From: Oscillospiraceae bacterium
Lineage (GTDB): Bacteria > Bacillota > Clostridia > Oscillospirales > Ruminococcaceae
DNA: 64,000 nucleotides
Reading direction: 5' to 3'
NCBI GenBank assembly: GCA_025758045.1
Contig: CP107208.1
Coordinates: 1,736,001 to 1,800,000 of the forward strand
In this document: positions 1 through 8,894 of the stretch, in pieces
How the letters are laid out: each line of letters begins with the position of its first letter
Numbering within the stretch: position 1 is the first letter of the stretch
The notes under the pieces: model-generated
Told to the model about the DNA's origin: nothing
What the model saw: the letters and a program-made list of their open reading frames with translations, nothing else
Database searches by the model: none
Position numbers and translations under genes: made by a program

Positions 1-1
1 T

Positions 2-37
2 GAGTTCAAAAGAAATAAAATACTGGAGATGATGTGA
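2..37 (+). CDS. C-terminal tail of an upstream gene (partial)
   Basis: An open frame enters from the left edge and encodes 11 residues ending NKILEMM before a TGA at 35-37. That stop overlaps the ATG of hsdR (TGATG), the usual arrangement for translationally coupled genes. In type I restriction loci the gene before hsdR is often hsdS or hsdM, so this could be the end of hsdS. The fragment is too short to identify; only the overlap and the absence of stops support it. Confidence 0.4.
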   Translation, partial: EFKRNKILEMM

Positions 38-3000
38 TGACTAACTTCTCCTTTCTCAAAGCCAAAACTGAATATGCCCTCTTCGCCCCCGCCTGCATGG
101 AAGCTGAGAAAATTTATGTTTCTGCTCCTGCCATGTGTGCAGTAGGCTGCCGTAAGGCATTGGAGCTGGCAGTAAAATGGGTATATGCAGCGGACAAGTC
201 CATGAAAATGCCCTACAAAGACAATCTGCAATCCCTCATTCACGAGCCAACTTTCCGCTTCGCTGTGGACTCCGACACTTGGGGCAAGATGCCTTTTATC
301 ATCAAGTTGGGCAATCTGGCGGTACATACCGAGCGCAGCGTTCAGCCAAGTGATGCGCTTGCTTCTCTGCGCGGTCTGTTTGAGTTTGTGCAGTGGATCG
401 ACTATTGCTATGGCGCGGACTATCAGGAGCGCACCTTCGACGAGAATCTTGTCCCCACCGGAAAGGTGGCGGTGGACACCCGGAAAATCAAGGAACAGGA
501 AAGTCTGCTGGACCAGAAAGATGCCGAGATCGAGGCGCTGCGCAAGCAAATCGAGCAGATGTCCACCCGATACACCGCCGAAAAGGAGCAGCATCAGAAG
601 GAACGCACCTTCCAGCCGGAGGACCTCTCGGAATTCAAGACCCGCAAAATCTACATCGACGTGGACCTCAAACTGATGGGCTGGAAGTTCACCGGCCCAG
701 ATGCTGATGTACAGGAGGAGTATCGTGTGGAGGATATGGCCGGGATGCCAGGTCAGCCTGGCTTCTGCGACTATGTGCTGTTTGGAAAGGACGGCCTGCC
801 CCTGGCGGTGGTGGAAGCCAAGCGCACCAGCAAGGACCCAAACATTGGACGCAAACAAGCGGTTTTGTATGCGGATTGTCTGGAACGGAAATTTGGCCGC
901 CGCCCCATGATGTTCACCACCAATGGCTTTGAAACCTACTTCTGGGATGACCAGACCGCCCCGCAACGGAAGGTCAGTGGCATTTTCAGCAAGGATGACC
1001 TGCAAAAGCTGATGAACCGGCGCACCGAGCGGATGGATTTGATGGGCGTTTCCATTGATGACAAAATCACTGACCGGTATTACCAGAAGGAAGCCATCCG
1101 AGCGGTGTGCGAACAGATTACGCAGGGGTTCCGCAAGCATCTGCTGGTGATGGCCACCGGCACCGGCAAAACCAGAACCGCGTCCAGCCTGACCGATGTG
1201 CTCAGCCGAGGCAAATGGGTGACCAACATTCTGTTTCTGGCCGACCGCACCGCGCTGGTGAAGCAGGCAAAGGACGATTTCAAGAACTATCTGCCGGATA
1301 TGTCCCTGTGCAACCTCTGCTCCAACAAGGACGACCGGAACGCCCGCATTGTGTTCTCCACCTATCCGACCATCCTCAACGCCATTGATGACACCAAGTC
1401 CAAGGACGGGCGGCAGCTGTTTACTCCGGCGCACTTCGACCTGATTATCATTGACGAAAGCCACCGGAGCATCTTCAAAAAGTACCGGGCCATCTTTGAA
1501 TATTTTGACGCCTTCATGGTGGGTCTGACCGCCACGCCGAAGACCGATGTGGATCGGAACACCTACGACTTTTTCGAGATGGAACACGGCGTGCCCACCT
1601 ATGCCTATGATTATGAAACGGCGGTGCAACAGGACCATGTGCTGGTTCCCTATTACAACTACGAGGTCAAGACCCGTTTTCTGGAAGAAGGCATCTCCTA
1701 TGATGATTTGTCCGAAGAGGACAAAGAGCGATATGAGGATGATTTCATCGAAGACGGTCAGTTGCCAGACTTTATCCCCTCTGCTGCCCTCAATAAATTT
1801 GTGTTCAACGAAACCACCGTGGACATCGTACTGCAAGACCTGATGGACCGGGGTATCAAGGTGGCGGGCGGCGACCGTCTGGGGAAAACCATCCTGTTTG
1901 CCCAGAACAAACGCCACGCGGAGTTTATTCTGGAGCGGTTCAATAAGCTGTACCCCCAGTACCGGGGCAGCTTCGCCCAGCGGGTCATTTGCGACGACGC
2001 CTATGCCCAGACCATCATTGATGATTTCAAGCAGCCGGAAAAAGAACCGCACATTGCCGTATCGGTGGACATGATGGACACCGGCATCGACGTGCCGGAA
2101 TGCGTCAATTTGGTGTTTTTCAAAAAGGTTCGGTCAAAGGCAAAGTTCTGGCAGATGATTGGCCGCGGCACCCGGCTATGCAAAGGGCTGGCCTGCGTGG
2201 ACCAGATTGACGGAACCTATACCGACAAGCGGCGCTTTCTGATTTTTGACTACTGCGGCAACTTCGAATACTTCCGGCAGCACAAAGAAGGCTACGAAAC
2301 CAGAGAAACCAAAACGCTGTCGGAAAACATCTTCGGCAAACAAATCAAAATCGCCATGGCGCTGCAGGAAAACACCTTTGCCGGTGAGGATTATCAGGCA
2401 TGGCGCAAGGAGATTGTCAACACCTGTCACAAGCAGGTGATGGCGCTCAACTCAGACCTGATTGCCGTAAAATTGCGGATGCAGTATGTGGAGAAATATA
2501 AAAAGCCGGAAGCCTTCGTGTCCATAAGCGAAGGTGACAAGGGCGAGTTGCTCACACAGATTGCACCTCTGGTACGCTCAGACGAGGCTGACGAGTTTGC
2601 AAAGCGGTTTGATAATTTCATGTATGGCCTAATTCTGGCACACATCGAGCAGATGCCCGCTTTCCAGTATGCAAAAAAGCAACTGTGCGACACCGTTTCC
2701 CTACTGGAGCGTAAGGCCAGCATTCCGCAGATCAAGGCAAAGTTGCCCATGCTTCAGGAGATTCACACCGATGCATTTTGGGACGCGAATGATATTTTGC
2801 TGTTTGAGCAGGTTCGGAAGGAGCTGCGGGAGCTGATTCGATTTTTAGACGAAGGTGGCGTAGCACAGAGGCAGATTGTCACCAAGCTGACTGACCCGAT
2901 TATTGACAGTCAGGAGGGCGTCCAGCTGGAAGCTGCCTATGACTTTGAAGACTACCGTGCCAAGGTCAATCGCTATGTGAACGAGCATGGAAATACGCTG

Positions 3001-3414
3001 GCCATATATAAGCTGACCCATAATATTCCGCTGGCTATGGGCGATTATCAGGAACTGGAGCGGGTGCTAACTAGCGAATTGGGCAGCAAAGAAGATTATG
3101 CCCGAGAGTTTGGCGACACACCCTTTGGCTTGCTCATTCGCAAGATCGCTAAGCTAGATCATGAAGCGGCTATGCAGGCGTTTTCCGCTTTTATCAATGA
3201 CCAATCTCTGAATCAAAAGCAGATTGCTTTTGTAAACAAAATCATCAATCATATTGAGTTGAACGGATATATGGAAAATGTCGCAGAGCTGACCAAGCCA
3301 CCGTTTGACAAGCCAATCAGTTTTATCAAATTGTTTGATGCAAAAACCAGAACCGCTTTGATGGAGACTATCAATCAGGTTCGAGAAAATGCGGTTCAAA
3401 TTACAGCGTCATAA
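37..3414 (+). CDS. hsdR: Type I restriction endonuclease, R (HsdR) subunit
   Basis: This is the motor and nuclease subunit of a type I restriction-modification complex, which translocates unmodified DNA and cuts it. About 1125 residues. The N-terminus (residues 10-130) resembles a DUF4145 domain, followed by a coiled coil (150-195). An HsdR-type nuclease core lies near 240-262, with the sequence VVEAKR. The SF2 helicase motifs are clear: ATGTGKT (about 373), DESH (about 473), GLTATPK and QMIGRGTR (about 712). The C-terminus resembles the EcoEI R family. ATG 37 is preferred over GTG 34 because GGAG at 25-28 sits eight bases upstream and the ATG overlaps the previous stop. hsdM and hsdS are not in the window, so their presence to the left is inferred. 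Confidence 0.95.
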   Translation: MTNFSFLKAKTEYALFAPACMEAEKIYVSAPAMCAVGCRKALELAVKWVYAADKSMKMPYKDNLQSLIHEPTFRFAVDSDTWGKMPFIIKLGNLAVHTERSVQPSDALASLRGLFEFVQWIDYCYGADYQERTFDENLVPTGKVAVDTRKIKEQESLLDQKDAEIEALRKQIEQMSTRYTAEKEQHQKERTFQPEDLSEFKTRKIYIDVDLKLMGWKFTGPDADVQEEYRVEDMAGMPGQPGFCDYVLFGKDGLPLAVVEAKRTSKDPNIGRKQAVLYADCLERKFGRRPMMFTTNGFETYFWDDQTAPQRKVSGIFSKDDLQKLMNRRTERMDLMGVSIDDKITDRYYQKEAIRAVCEQITQGFRKHLLVMATGTGKTRTASSLTDVLSRGKWVTNILFLADRTALVKQAKDDFKNYLPDMSLCNLCSNKDDRNARIVFSTYPTILNAIDDTKSKDGRQLFTPAHFDLIIIDESHRSIFKKYRAIFEYFDAFMVGLTATPKTDVDRNTYDFFEMEHGVPTYAYDYETAVQQDHVLVPYYNYEVKTRFLEEGISYDDLSEEDKERYEDDFIEDGQLPDFIPSAALNKFVFNETTVDIVLQDLMDRGIKVAGGDRLGKTILFAQNKRHAEFILERFNKLYPQYRGSFAQRVICDDAYAQTIIDDFKQPEKEPHIAVSVDMMDTGIDVPECVNLVFFKKVRSKAKFWQMIGRGTRLCKGLACVDQIDGTYTDKRRFLIFDYCGNFEYFRQHKEGYETRETKTLSENIFGKQIKIAMALQENTFAGEDYQAWRKEIVNTCHKQVMALNSDLIAVKLRMQYVEKYKKPEAFVSISEGDKGELLTQIAPLVRSDEADEFAKRFDNFMYGLILAHIEQMPAFQYAKKQLCDTVSLLERKASIPQIKAKLPMLQEIHTDAFWDANDILLFEQVRKELRELIRFLDEGGVAQRQIVTKLTDPIIDSQEGVQLEAAYDFEDYRAKVNRYVNEHGNTLAIYKLTHNIPLAMGDYQELERVLTSELGSKEDYAREFGDTPFGLLIRKIAKLDHEAAMQAFSAFINDQSLNQKQIAFVNKIINHIELNGYMENVAELTKPPFDKPISFIKLFDAKTRTALMETINQVRENAVQITAS

Positions 3415-3421
3415 ACAATGA

Positions 3422-3474
3422 ACCAGGCACGGAAATTCACCCTTATTCTGGGTGGATTTTCGTGCCTGGTCTTT
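3422..3474 (+). terminator. Intrinsic terminator after hsdR
   Basis: Arms at 3422-3442 and 3450-3470 form a 21-bp near-perfect stem beginning ACCAGGCACG and ending CGTGCCTGGT, followed by a short pyrimidine run (CTTTTCT). It lies just after the hsdR stop and separates the restriction gene from the oriT region. Confidence 0.75.
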
Positions 3475-3546
3475 TCTGTTCGGGTATGGGGGCACCATTG
3501 TGCAGGAGCAGGATGGATAGCCACTGCACGAACAGGCGAGGTGTCC

Positions 3547-3703
3547 AGAGGGGCAAAGCCCCTTTGGCTCTGGGTCATCCAATAGGGGCGAGTAGCATCC
3601 CTGTTGGCAAAGGGAGTCTAGAGGGGAACAGCGTTCCCCTTGGCGGGAGGTTTCCAAAGGAGGGCAGTGCCTTCCTTGGCACACGACTTTCCCTCGGAAA
3701 GTC
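3547..3703. repeat. Array of four short GC-rich hairpins next to oriT
   Basis: Four successive palindromes lie in about 155 bases: AGGGGCAAAGCCCCT (from 3549), AGGGGAAC/GTTCCCCT (3622-3640, loop AGC), a longer one at 3654-3679 with CCAA/TTGG ends, and GACTTTCC/GGAAAGTC (3685-3703, loop CTC). The loops differ while the stem style is shared. The last hairpin abuts the predicted nick site. Such structure is expected around a mobilization origin. The 3415-3932 gap holds no convincing gene. Confidence 0.6.
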
Positions 3704-3720
3704 TAGTGTGTTATACCTTT
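3685..3720 (+). other. oriT: Candidate origin of transfer (oriT), MobV/pMV158 type
   Basis: An 8-bp hairpin (3685-3703) is followed directly by TAGTGTGTTATAC at 3704-3716. This matches the core recognised by pMV158-type (MobV) relaxases, TAGTGTG/TTATAC, and predicts a nick between 3710 and 3711. A MobV relaxase gene lies in the same element at 7668-8645. The core match is seen in the sequence; its function as oriT is inferred. Confidence 0.7.
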
Positions 3721-3804
3721 GCTTCCGTCTGACGCGGGAAAGGGGTTGACGGTGTACTCTGCGGTGCGGCAGAGGGTGGCGGCAAACGCTTTTTCGCGGC
3801 AGTA

Positions 3805-3875
3805 GGACAGGCGGATTTTGTGATGTGAGCTACAGCACAAACGCAGGATTTTTGAGAAACAAAATCCGCCTGTCC
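3805..3875. repeat. 17-bp perfect inverted repeat
   Basis: GGACAGGCGGATTTTGT at 3805-3821 is perfectly complementary to 3859-3875, with a 37-base spacer. It sits between oriT and the 3' end of the XRE regulator. It could be a recombinase or replication protein site, or a terminator for the regulator. No T-run follows on either strand, so an intrinsic terminator is less likely. Confidence 0.6.
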
Positions 3876-3932
3876 GGAAAAGGAAGCAGAGGTATATAAA
3901 AGCCTTCGTCCCACCACAGCGCTGCCTTTGTT

Positions 3933-4775
3933 TCAGCGTTTCTTCCGCTTTCCCTTGCCGTGGGTCATGGTCGTTTTCCCACGCTGGCTGATGGGAGTTT
4001 TCAGGTGTTTGGACAGCTTTAGTACCTCGATCAAGTTGACAAATTGTTCCATTGTGATGGCATCGTAATCAATCCCCAATGTGGAAAGCAATGCTTTCGC
4101 TTTCTTTTCCTCGGAGCTTCCCTCAAAGTTCATCGCATCCTGTAACTGATCCTGCATAGTTGCTGCAAGGGAGATTTCATCCGCCGTCATGGTGTCGGGG
4201 CGGTGTTCACTCCGAATGTCACGAAGGATACCTTTCAGATCATCCGCAATCAGGCTTCCGAAATATTCATCTTCCCGAATCTGCGCCACTTCTAATGTCC
4301 GCAGATGCAGGTCATTTTCTTCGCCGCCATTTTTCATCAATGCCATCTGCCGGACAGCTTCCAGCACGGCATTCATATCGTTGACCCGCATATCCGCGAT
4401 CCGGTCAACGTAAATCTCAGCGTCCAGCATGAACCGCTGGAAATCCTTGTGGCAGATCAGCTCCGACAGCAGCCGGTGGTTGAACTTGCCCGTTTTCAAT
4501 ACATCAATCGAAGCATCACCCAAATGCAGCTCATGCAGAGCTGCGTTTGGGTGATTTTTTGTTTCCGTCCGCCCCATCAGATAGTCGCAGGAAACACCGT
4601 AATAGTCAGCCAGCACCAAAATGCTATACGGGCTGATGTCCTTGCCGTTATCCGATTCATATTTGCCGAGTGCGGATTTTGAGATGCCCACCTCGGCGGC
4701 AAGCTGCTCCAACGTCAGCTTTTGTGCTGTTCGTAAATCCTTCAAACGTTCCCCGATTGTCAGCTTAACCTGCAT
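3933..4775 (-). CDS. XRE-family HTH transcriptional regulator
   Basis: The protein has 280 residues. An N-terminal helix-turn-helix (residues 5-62) is seen as IGERLKDLRTAQKLTLEQLA followed by VGISKSALGKYE. A longer C-terminal part of unknown function ends in a basic tail (KGKRKKR). It probably controls the IME's own genes, which diverge from it. The start is set at ATG 4773-4775 because AAAGGAGG lies a few bases upstream on the minus strand; an in-frame extension to 4859 has no ribosome site. Confidence 0.85.
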   Translation of the reverse strand: MQVKLTIGERLKDLRTAQKLTLEQLAAEVGISKSALGKYESDNGKDISPYSILVLADYYGVSCDYLMGRTETKNHPNAALHELHLGDASIDVLKTGKFNHRLLSELICHKDFQRFMLDAEIYVDRIADMRVNDMNAVLEAVRQMALMKNGGEENDLHLRTLEVAQIREDEYFGSLIADDLKGILRDIRSEHRPDTMTADEISLAATMQDQLQDAMNFEGSSEEKKAKALLSTLGIDYDAITMEQFVNLIEVLKLSKHLKTPISQRGKTTMTHGKGKRKKR

Positions 4776-4804
4776 ACACCAGCCTCCTTTGCAGCTTTTT
4801 CTGT

Positions 4805-4833
4805 ATTGTATCATGCTTTTTCGCTTTTGTCTA
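4805..4833 (-). promoter_or_regulatory. Promoter of the XRE regulator
   Basis: On the minus strand TAGACA (4828-4833) and TACAAT (4805-4810) are separated by 17 bases. The -10 lies about 30 bases upstream of the ATG at 4775. Confidence 0.6.
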
Positions 4834-5091
4834 AGAGCGTGGAAAAATCCTACTTTCATCCCACTTTTCCTACCTCTCGGATATACGGGAAAGAGCCTGT
4901 TTCCTTACTAAAATTTAGACGTAAACCACGCAGCACCTTGAAAATTTCATGACCGTCCGATGAGGATATGCTTTCCAGAGAAGTATCGCATTCCGCGTGC
5001 CAAGGAAGAGACAACGCCGGGGTAAGGACTCGGGCAGGAACGGCATCGGGTAGAACGGCGAAGTTCAATTATTTTATAGGAGGAAACAGGT
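4834..5091. other. Non-coding spacer of the IME
   Basis: This divergent spacer between the regulator and the CHC2 gene shows no tRNA and no convincing gene. Its only clear signal is AGGAGG at 5078-5083, eight bases before the ATG at 5092. An element replication origin could lie here, but no iteron repeats were seen. Confidence 0.5.
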
Positions 5092-5712
5092 ATGGATTTA
5101 TTTACACAAGTCAAGATGGCAGTTTCCGTAAAAGAGGCTGCCGAATACTATGGATTGGAAGTAAAACGTGGCAGCATGGTCTGCTGTCCCTTCCACAATG
5201 ACCGTACACCCAGCATGAAGCTGAACGAGGATTACTTTTACTGCTTTGGCTGTGGGGCAACTGGTGACGTGATCGACCTTGTGGCAAAGCTGTTCAACCT
5301 GAGCAGCTATGACGCAGCGAAAAAGCTGGCGGATGACTTTGGGATCGACCCGGACAAGCCCCCGGCTGCGGCAGCGCTGCGGAAAACAAAATATCCGCTG
5401 GCAAAGACGTTCCAGAATGAGACGCTGCATTGTCAGCGGATATTGTGCGATTATCTGCATCTTTTGGAGCATTGGAAGATGCAGTACGCACCCAAAACGC
5501 CGGAGGATACTCTTGATGACCGCTTTGTGGAAGCCTGCCAGATGCTCGATTATATCGAGGATCTGACAGATATTTTAACCTTTGCGGAGCTGGAGGCTCG
5601 TGTGAAAACTGTGGATATGCTTCAAAAGGACGGCATGATCGACCGGTTGGAAGAACGCCTGAAAAGGACGGCAAAGGAGGTGGATGCCCGTGACGAAACG
5701 GAAATCGGCTGA
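5092..5712 (+). CDS. CHC2 zinc-finger (DNA primase-like) protein
   Basis: The protein has 206 residues. The N-terminus carries a primase-type CHC2 zinc finger: CCPFHND at 31-37 and YCFGCGATGD at about 50-59, the Cys/His set that binds zinc and template DNA. The TOPRIM catalytic domain of DnaG is missing, so it may act as a priming accessory with the next gene rather than as a full primase. The C-terminal half is helical and charged. It overlaps the following gene, so the pair is probably co-translated. Proteins of this size and order are common in Firmicutes mobilizable elements. Confidence 0.85.
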   Translation: MDLFTQVKMAVSVKEAAEYYGLEVKRGSMVCCPFHNDRTPSMKLNEDYFYCFGCGATGDVIDLVAKLFNLSSYDAAKKLADDFGIDPDKPPAAAALRKTKYPLAKTFQNETLHCQRILCDYLHLLEHWKMQYAPKTPEDTLDDRFVEACQMLDYIEDLTDILTFAELEARVKTVDMLQKDGMIDRLEERLKRTAKEVDARDETEIG

Positions 5713-7057
5713 TTTAGACGCGCCCATCTGGTTTGACGGCACGAATATTAACGAGGCACTGTTCTGTGATGAATTTCTGAACAGCCGGAAAATCATCTTT
5801 GCCAACGGTGCTTTCTTCACGCCGGACGGCAGGGTGACCGACGATCTGCCGCTCCGGGGCGAAATCTATGAGAAACTGAAATGCTGCGCTGTGAACAATA
5901 TCCCTCGAAAGATCACCAACATTCTGGAAGTGATGAAGCTAGCAGCTCATGTAGAGGACTTTACACCGGAAGCAGATAGAGTCCATCTGGCAAACGGCAC
6001 TTTGAAGCTGGACGGCAGTTTCACCGAGGGCAGACCGACCATTGTACGGAGCAGACTGCCGGTGGCATACCGCCCTGACGCACCGGCTCCCGTTCGGTGG
6101 CTTTCCTTTCTGGATGGACTTCTTTACACGGAGGACATTCCAACCTTACAGGAGTTTATTGGCTATTGCCTGATTCCCAGCAATAAGGGGCAACGCATGA
6201 TGGTGATTAAGGGAAACGGTGGTGAAGGAAAATCGCAGATCGGAGCTGTGCTGGGTGCGCTTCTCGGCAGCAACATGAAGGACGGCAGCATCGGTAAAAT
6301 TTCTGAAAACCGGTTTGCCCGCGCGGATCTGGAACACATTCTGTTGTGTGTGGATGACGATATGCGAATGGAAGCACTGCGGCAGACCAACTATGTCAAG
6401 TCCATCGTGACCGCCCAAGGAAAAATGGATTTGGAGCGCAAGGGTAAGCAGAGCTATCAGGGCTGGATGTTTGCCCGGCTGCTGGCGTTCTCCAATGGCG
6501 ATCTGCAAGCGCTATATGACCGAAGCGACGGATTTTACCGCCGCCAGCTTGTACTGACCACCAGGGAAAAGCCTGTGGGACGGATAGATGATCCCGACCT
6601 TGCGGAGAAAATGAAAGCTGAAGCCGAGGGCATCTTCCTGTGGGCGTTTGAGGGCTTGCAGCGGCTGGCTGCCAACAACTTCAAATTCACAGAGAGCCAG
6701 CGTACGCGGGATAATCGGGAGGCAGTCAAGCGGGATAGCAACAACGTCTTTGATTTTCTGGAATCCGAGGGCTATATCCGGCTGAAGGCGGACTGCACCA
6801 TCAGCTCTAAAGACTTGTACGAAATTTACCGGATGTGGTGTGAGGAAAATAATCTGACACCGTTAAAGCGCCGCAGCTTCAGCGAGAGTGTGATTGCGAA
6901 CCAAAGCAAGTACAATCTTGAATACTGCAACAAGATCACCAATGCTGCCGGACGGCGTGTATGGGGCTTCTTCGGTATTGAAGCGATTGCCAGACCTAAT
7001 ATAAACGGGTTTTCTGATGTTTCAGAGCATACGTACGTACCGGAGGACTGGCGATGA
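5690..7057 (+). CDS. D5-like / phage-type NTPase, replication helicase
   Basis: The protein has 455 residues and resembles the D5 N-terminal plus SF3-like helicase family used by phages and mobile elements to start DNA replication. A Walker A region is seen as GNGGEGKSQIG (about residues 173-183), and an acidic LLCVDDDMR stretch fits Walker B. The GTG at 5690 is chosen because AGGAGG (5675-5680) is nine bases upstream; the ATG at 5684 would leave only three. It overlaps the CHC2 gene by 23 bases. It may instead come from an old prophage, but no other phage genes are nearby. Confidence 0.8.
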   Translation: MTKRKSADLDAPIWFDGTNINEALFCDEFLNSRKIIFANGAFFTPDGRVTDDLPLRGEIYEKLKCCAVNNIPRKITNILEVMKLAAHVEDFTPEADRVHLANGTLKLDGSFTEGRPTIVRSRLPVAYRPDAPAPVRWLSFLDGLLYTEDIPTLQEFIGYCLIPSNKGQRMMVIKGNGGEGKSQIGAVLGALLGSNMKDGSIGKISENRFARADLEHILLCVDDDMRMEALRQTNYVKSIVTAQGKMDLERKGKQSYQGWMFARLLAFSNGDLQALYDRSDGFYRRQLVLTTREKPVGRIDDPDLAEKMKAEAEGIFLWAFEGLQRLAANNFKFTESQRTRDNREAVKRDSNNVFDFLESEGYIRLKADCTISSKDLYEIYRMWCEENNLTPLKRRSFSESVIANQSKYNLEYCNKITNAAGRRVWGFFGIEAIARPNINGFSDVSEHTYVPEDWR

Positions 7058-7452
7058 TTTTTCTGCGACTGCGCCGTGTACGTATGTACGTTTTACTTTC
7101 CTGAAACGCCGCTATATGAAAAACTCTGACCGGCAAAGCCTATATTTTCGGGCACGAAATCAAGCCAAGTGAAATCCGTAAATTATTTGCCTGATGGCAG
7201 AAATGGTTTCACGGAATCGCGCTTCTCGGAACAGCAAAGCGAGTACGTGGAAGCGTGGAGAATCACACGTTTTAGAGTAAAGTCACACAGAACAGAAAAG
7301 TCGATAGGTGCCACCTGTGGACAGGACATCATAACGGCGATTCTGAGCGGATTTGACGACAATAGAATTTTTCACGATACAGCGAAGCGGATGCGCCGAA
7401 TGGCGTGCTGGCTTCGCTTTTTCATCATCTGAATTTTGGAGGGAATTTGAAT
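7058..7452. other. Spacer before the mobilization operon, with terminator
   Basis: No supported gene was found. A short inverted pair, CATACGTAC (7028-7036) and GTACGTATG (7078-7086), spans the end of the NTPase gene. At 7381-7422 AGCGAAGC and GCTTCGCT (7411-7418) enclose a second stem (GCGCC/GGCGT) and are followed by a T-run, forming a likely terminator or attenuator about 30 bases before the next ATG. An 87-codon frame at 7169-7432 has no recognisable content. Confidence 0.5.
7381..7422 (+). terminator. Terminator or attenuator upstream of the relaxase operon
   Basis: Two nested stems (8 bp, then about 5 bp) end in CGCTTTTTC. The structure either closes the replication operon or, if transcription starts upstream, could regulate entry into the mobilization genes. 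Confidence 0.6.
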
Positions 7453-7671
7453 ATGAGTGTACGCAATGAGATCAAGGCGCAGATCGTTCGCGCCGGTTTT
7501 ACCATGCAGGAAGTTGTTGACCTGTTACATGATGAATATGGTTGGTCGGACAGCGTTCCCAATTTGTCCGCCAAGTTGCAGCGGGAGAGCATCCGCTATA
7601 AAGAGGTCGTCGAGCTTGCCGACGCGCTGGACTGCGACATCGTGTGGGTGAAGCGAGGGGAGCGCCGATGA
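7453..7671 (+). CDS. Small HTH-like protein upstream of relaxase
   Basis: The protein has 72 residues. The stretch TMQEVVDLLHDEYGWSDS followed by NLSAKLQRESIRY has the spacing of a compact helix-turn-helix and resembles DUF6471-type proteins that precede Mob genes in Firmicutes elements. GGAGGG lies upstream of ATG 7453; an in-frame longer start at 7405 has no ribosome site. Its stop overlaps the relaxase ATG (ATGA), so it is probably a regulator or accessory of mobilization. Confidence 0.75.
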   Translation: MSVRNEIKAQIVRAGFTMQEVVDLLHDEYGWSDSVPNLSAKLQRESIRYKEVVELADALDCDIVWVKRGERR

Positions 7672-8645
7672 AAGCACAGTACGCCATTCTCCGCTTTGCC
7701 AAGTACAAGGGGCCGGAGATCGGGCACATCGAGTCCCACAACGAGCGCACCAAGGAGAAATACGCCAGCAATCCCGACGTGGACACGTCCCGCAGTCACT
7801 TCAATTTTCATCTGGTGACGCCGCAGCGCAAGTACCGCGCAGAAGCGGAAAAGCAGATCGCCGAGGCGGGCTGCCGCACAAGGTCAGACAGTGTGCGCGT
7901 GGTGGAGGCGCTGGTGACAGCCAGCCCGGAGTTCTTCAAGGGAAAGAAGAAAAGCGAAGTCAAAGCCTATTTTCAGGAGGCACTGGACTTCATCCGGGAA
8001 CACCAAGACCCGAAAAACATTATATCTGCCGTGGTGCATATGGACGAGAAAACGCCCCATATGCACCTTTGCTTTGTCCCGCTGACGGAGGACAAACGGC
8101 TCAGCGCCAAGGAAATCGTCGGCAACAAGAAAAAGCTGACGCAGTGGCAGGACAGGTTTTGGGAGCATATGGTGAAGAAATACCCCGATCTGGAGCGCGG
8201 CGAGAGTGCCAGTGAAACCGGACGCGACCATATCCCACCGCGGGTATTCAAGGAAATGACTCGCCTGACCAAGCAGAAGACCAAGCTGGAAGAATTGCTT
8301 TCAGGCGTCAATGCGTTCAATGCCAAAGGAAAAGCAGCAGAAATCGGCGCTTTTTTGGACAAGTATATTCCTGCTGTGGAGCAGATGCACACGACACTGA
8401 AAAAGTACAATACGGCGTTCACGGTCACAACTGCCGAAAATAAAAAGCTGAAAAAGAAAACGGAGCAGTTGGAGCAGTCGCTGGACAAAGCTACACAGGA
8501 AAGCACCTTGAAAAAGCTGGCTGACGCCAAGCTGCATCGGGATTATGAGGATGCCGTCGCCGTGCTGGATCGTATTCCGAAGGAAGTGCTGGCGGCATAT
8601 ACGCACAGAACGGAGAAAGAGAGGGAGCCTGCCTATGGTAGATGA
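7668..8645 (+). CDS. mobV: MobV-family relaxase (Mob/Pre, plasmid recombination enzyme)
   Basis: The protein has 325 residues. It is the nicking enzyme that cuts oriT and leads single-strand transfer. The N-terminal MobV motifs are present: HIESHNERTKEKY, then NPDVDTSRSHFNFHLV. The metal-binding HMDEKTPHMHLCF lies near residue 123, matching HxDExxPHxH. The C-terminal part (from about 250) is a lysine-rich coiled coil. The start at 7668 overlaps the preceding stop by four bases. Its likely substrate is the oriT at 3704-3716. Confidence 0.95.
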   Translation: MKAQYAILRFAKYKGPEIGHIESHNERTKEKYASNPDVDTSRSHFNFHLVTPQRKYRAEAEKQIAEAGCRTRSDSVRVVEALVTASPEFFKGKKKSEVKAYFQEALDFIREHQDPKNIISAVVHMDEKTPHMHLCFVPLTEDKRLSAKEIVGNKKKLTQWQDRFWEHMVKKYPDLERGESASETGRDHIPPRVFKEMTRLTKQKTKLEELLSGVNAFNAKGKAAEIGAFLDKYIPAVEQMHTTLKKYNTAFTVTTAENKKLKKKTEQLEQSLDKATQESTLKKLADAKLHRDYEDAVAVLDRIPKEVLAAYTHRTEKEREPAYGR

Positions 8646-8811
8646 ATGGAGCGGTTTCGCCGCTTTGCTGGCAAATTTGATTGAAAAGTATGCCGTGGTT
8701 CTGAATCTTGACGCGCTGCCCAATCTCGTTATAGAGGAAGCCGTGTCTGAAAAAGATGATGCTGATAAGAATATTCACGAAAACGATATTGAACCCGTGA
8801 AAGCGGCATGA
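8635..8811 (+). CDS. Small acidic hypothetical protein of the mob operon
   Basis: The protein has 58 residues. The ATG at 8635 lies inside the last codons of the relaxase gene, in another frame, as for coupled small genes. The first 25 residues form an amphipathic helix (WSGFAALLANLIEKYAVVL); the rest is acidic and probably disordered. No family is recognised. Confidence 0.55.
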   Translation: MVDEWSGFAALLANLIEKYAVVLNLDALPNLVIEEAVSEKDDADKNIHENDIEPVKAA

Positions 8812-8841
8812 TATAATCGTCATGAAATAAGTGTCCAAACC

Positions 8842-8873
8842 GCCATTGCAGGAGCAAAAGTTCCTGCAATGGC
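8842..8873. terminator. 12-bp perfect hairpin between mob operon and rhuM
   Basis: GCCATTGCAGGA (8842-8853) pairs with TCCTGCAATGGC (8862-8873) across an 8-base loop. No T-run follows (GAAAACG), so it could be a weak terminator, an RNA stabiliser or a protein site. It ends 21 bases before the ATG of the rhuM-like gene. Confidence 0.5.
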
Positions 8874-8894
8874 AGAAAACGAGGTGAAGTGACA

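Noticed and set aside
5690..7057. Prophage because of the D5-like protein
   Set aside because: No capsid, tail, portal or terminase genes are nearby; the relaxase and oriT point to a mobilizable element instead.
7169..7432. 87-codon frame before the small HTH gene
   Set aside because: No ribosome site or recognisable content, and its end lies over a terminator hairpin.
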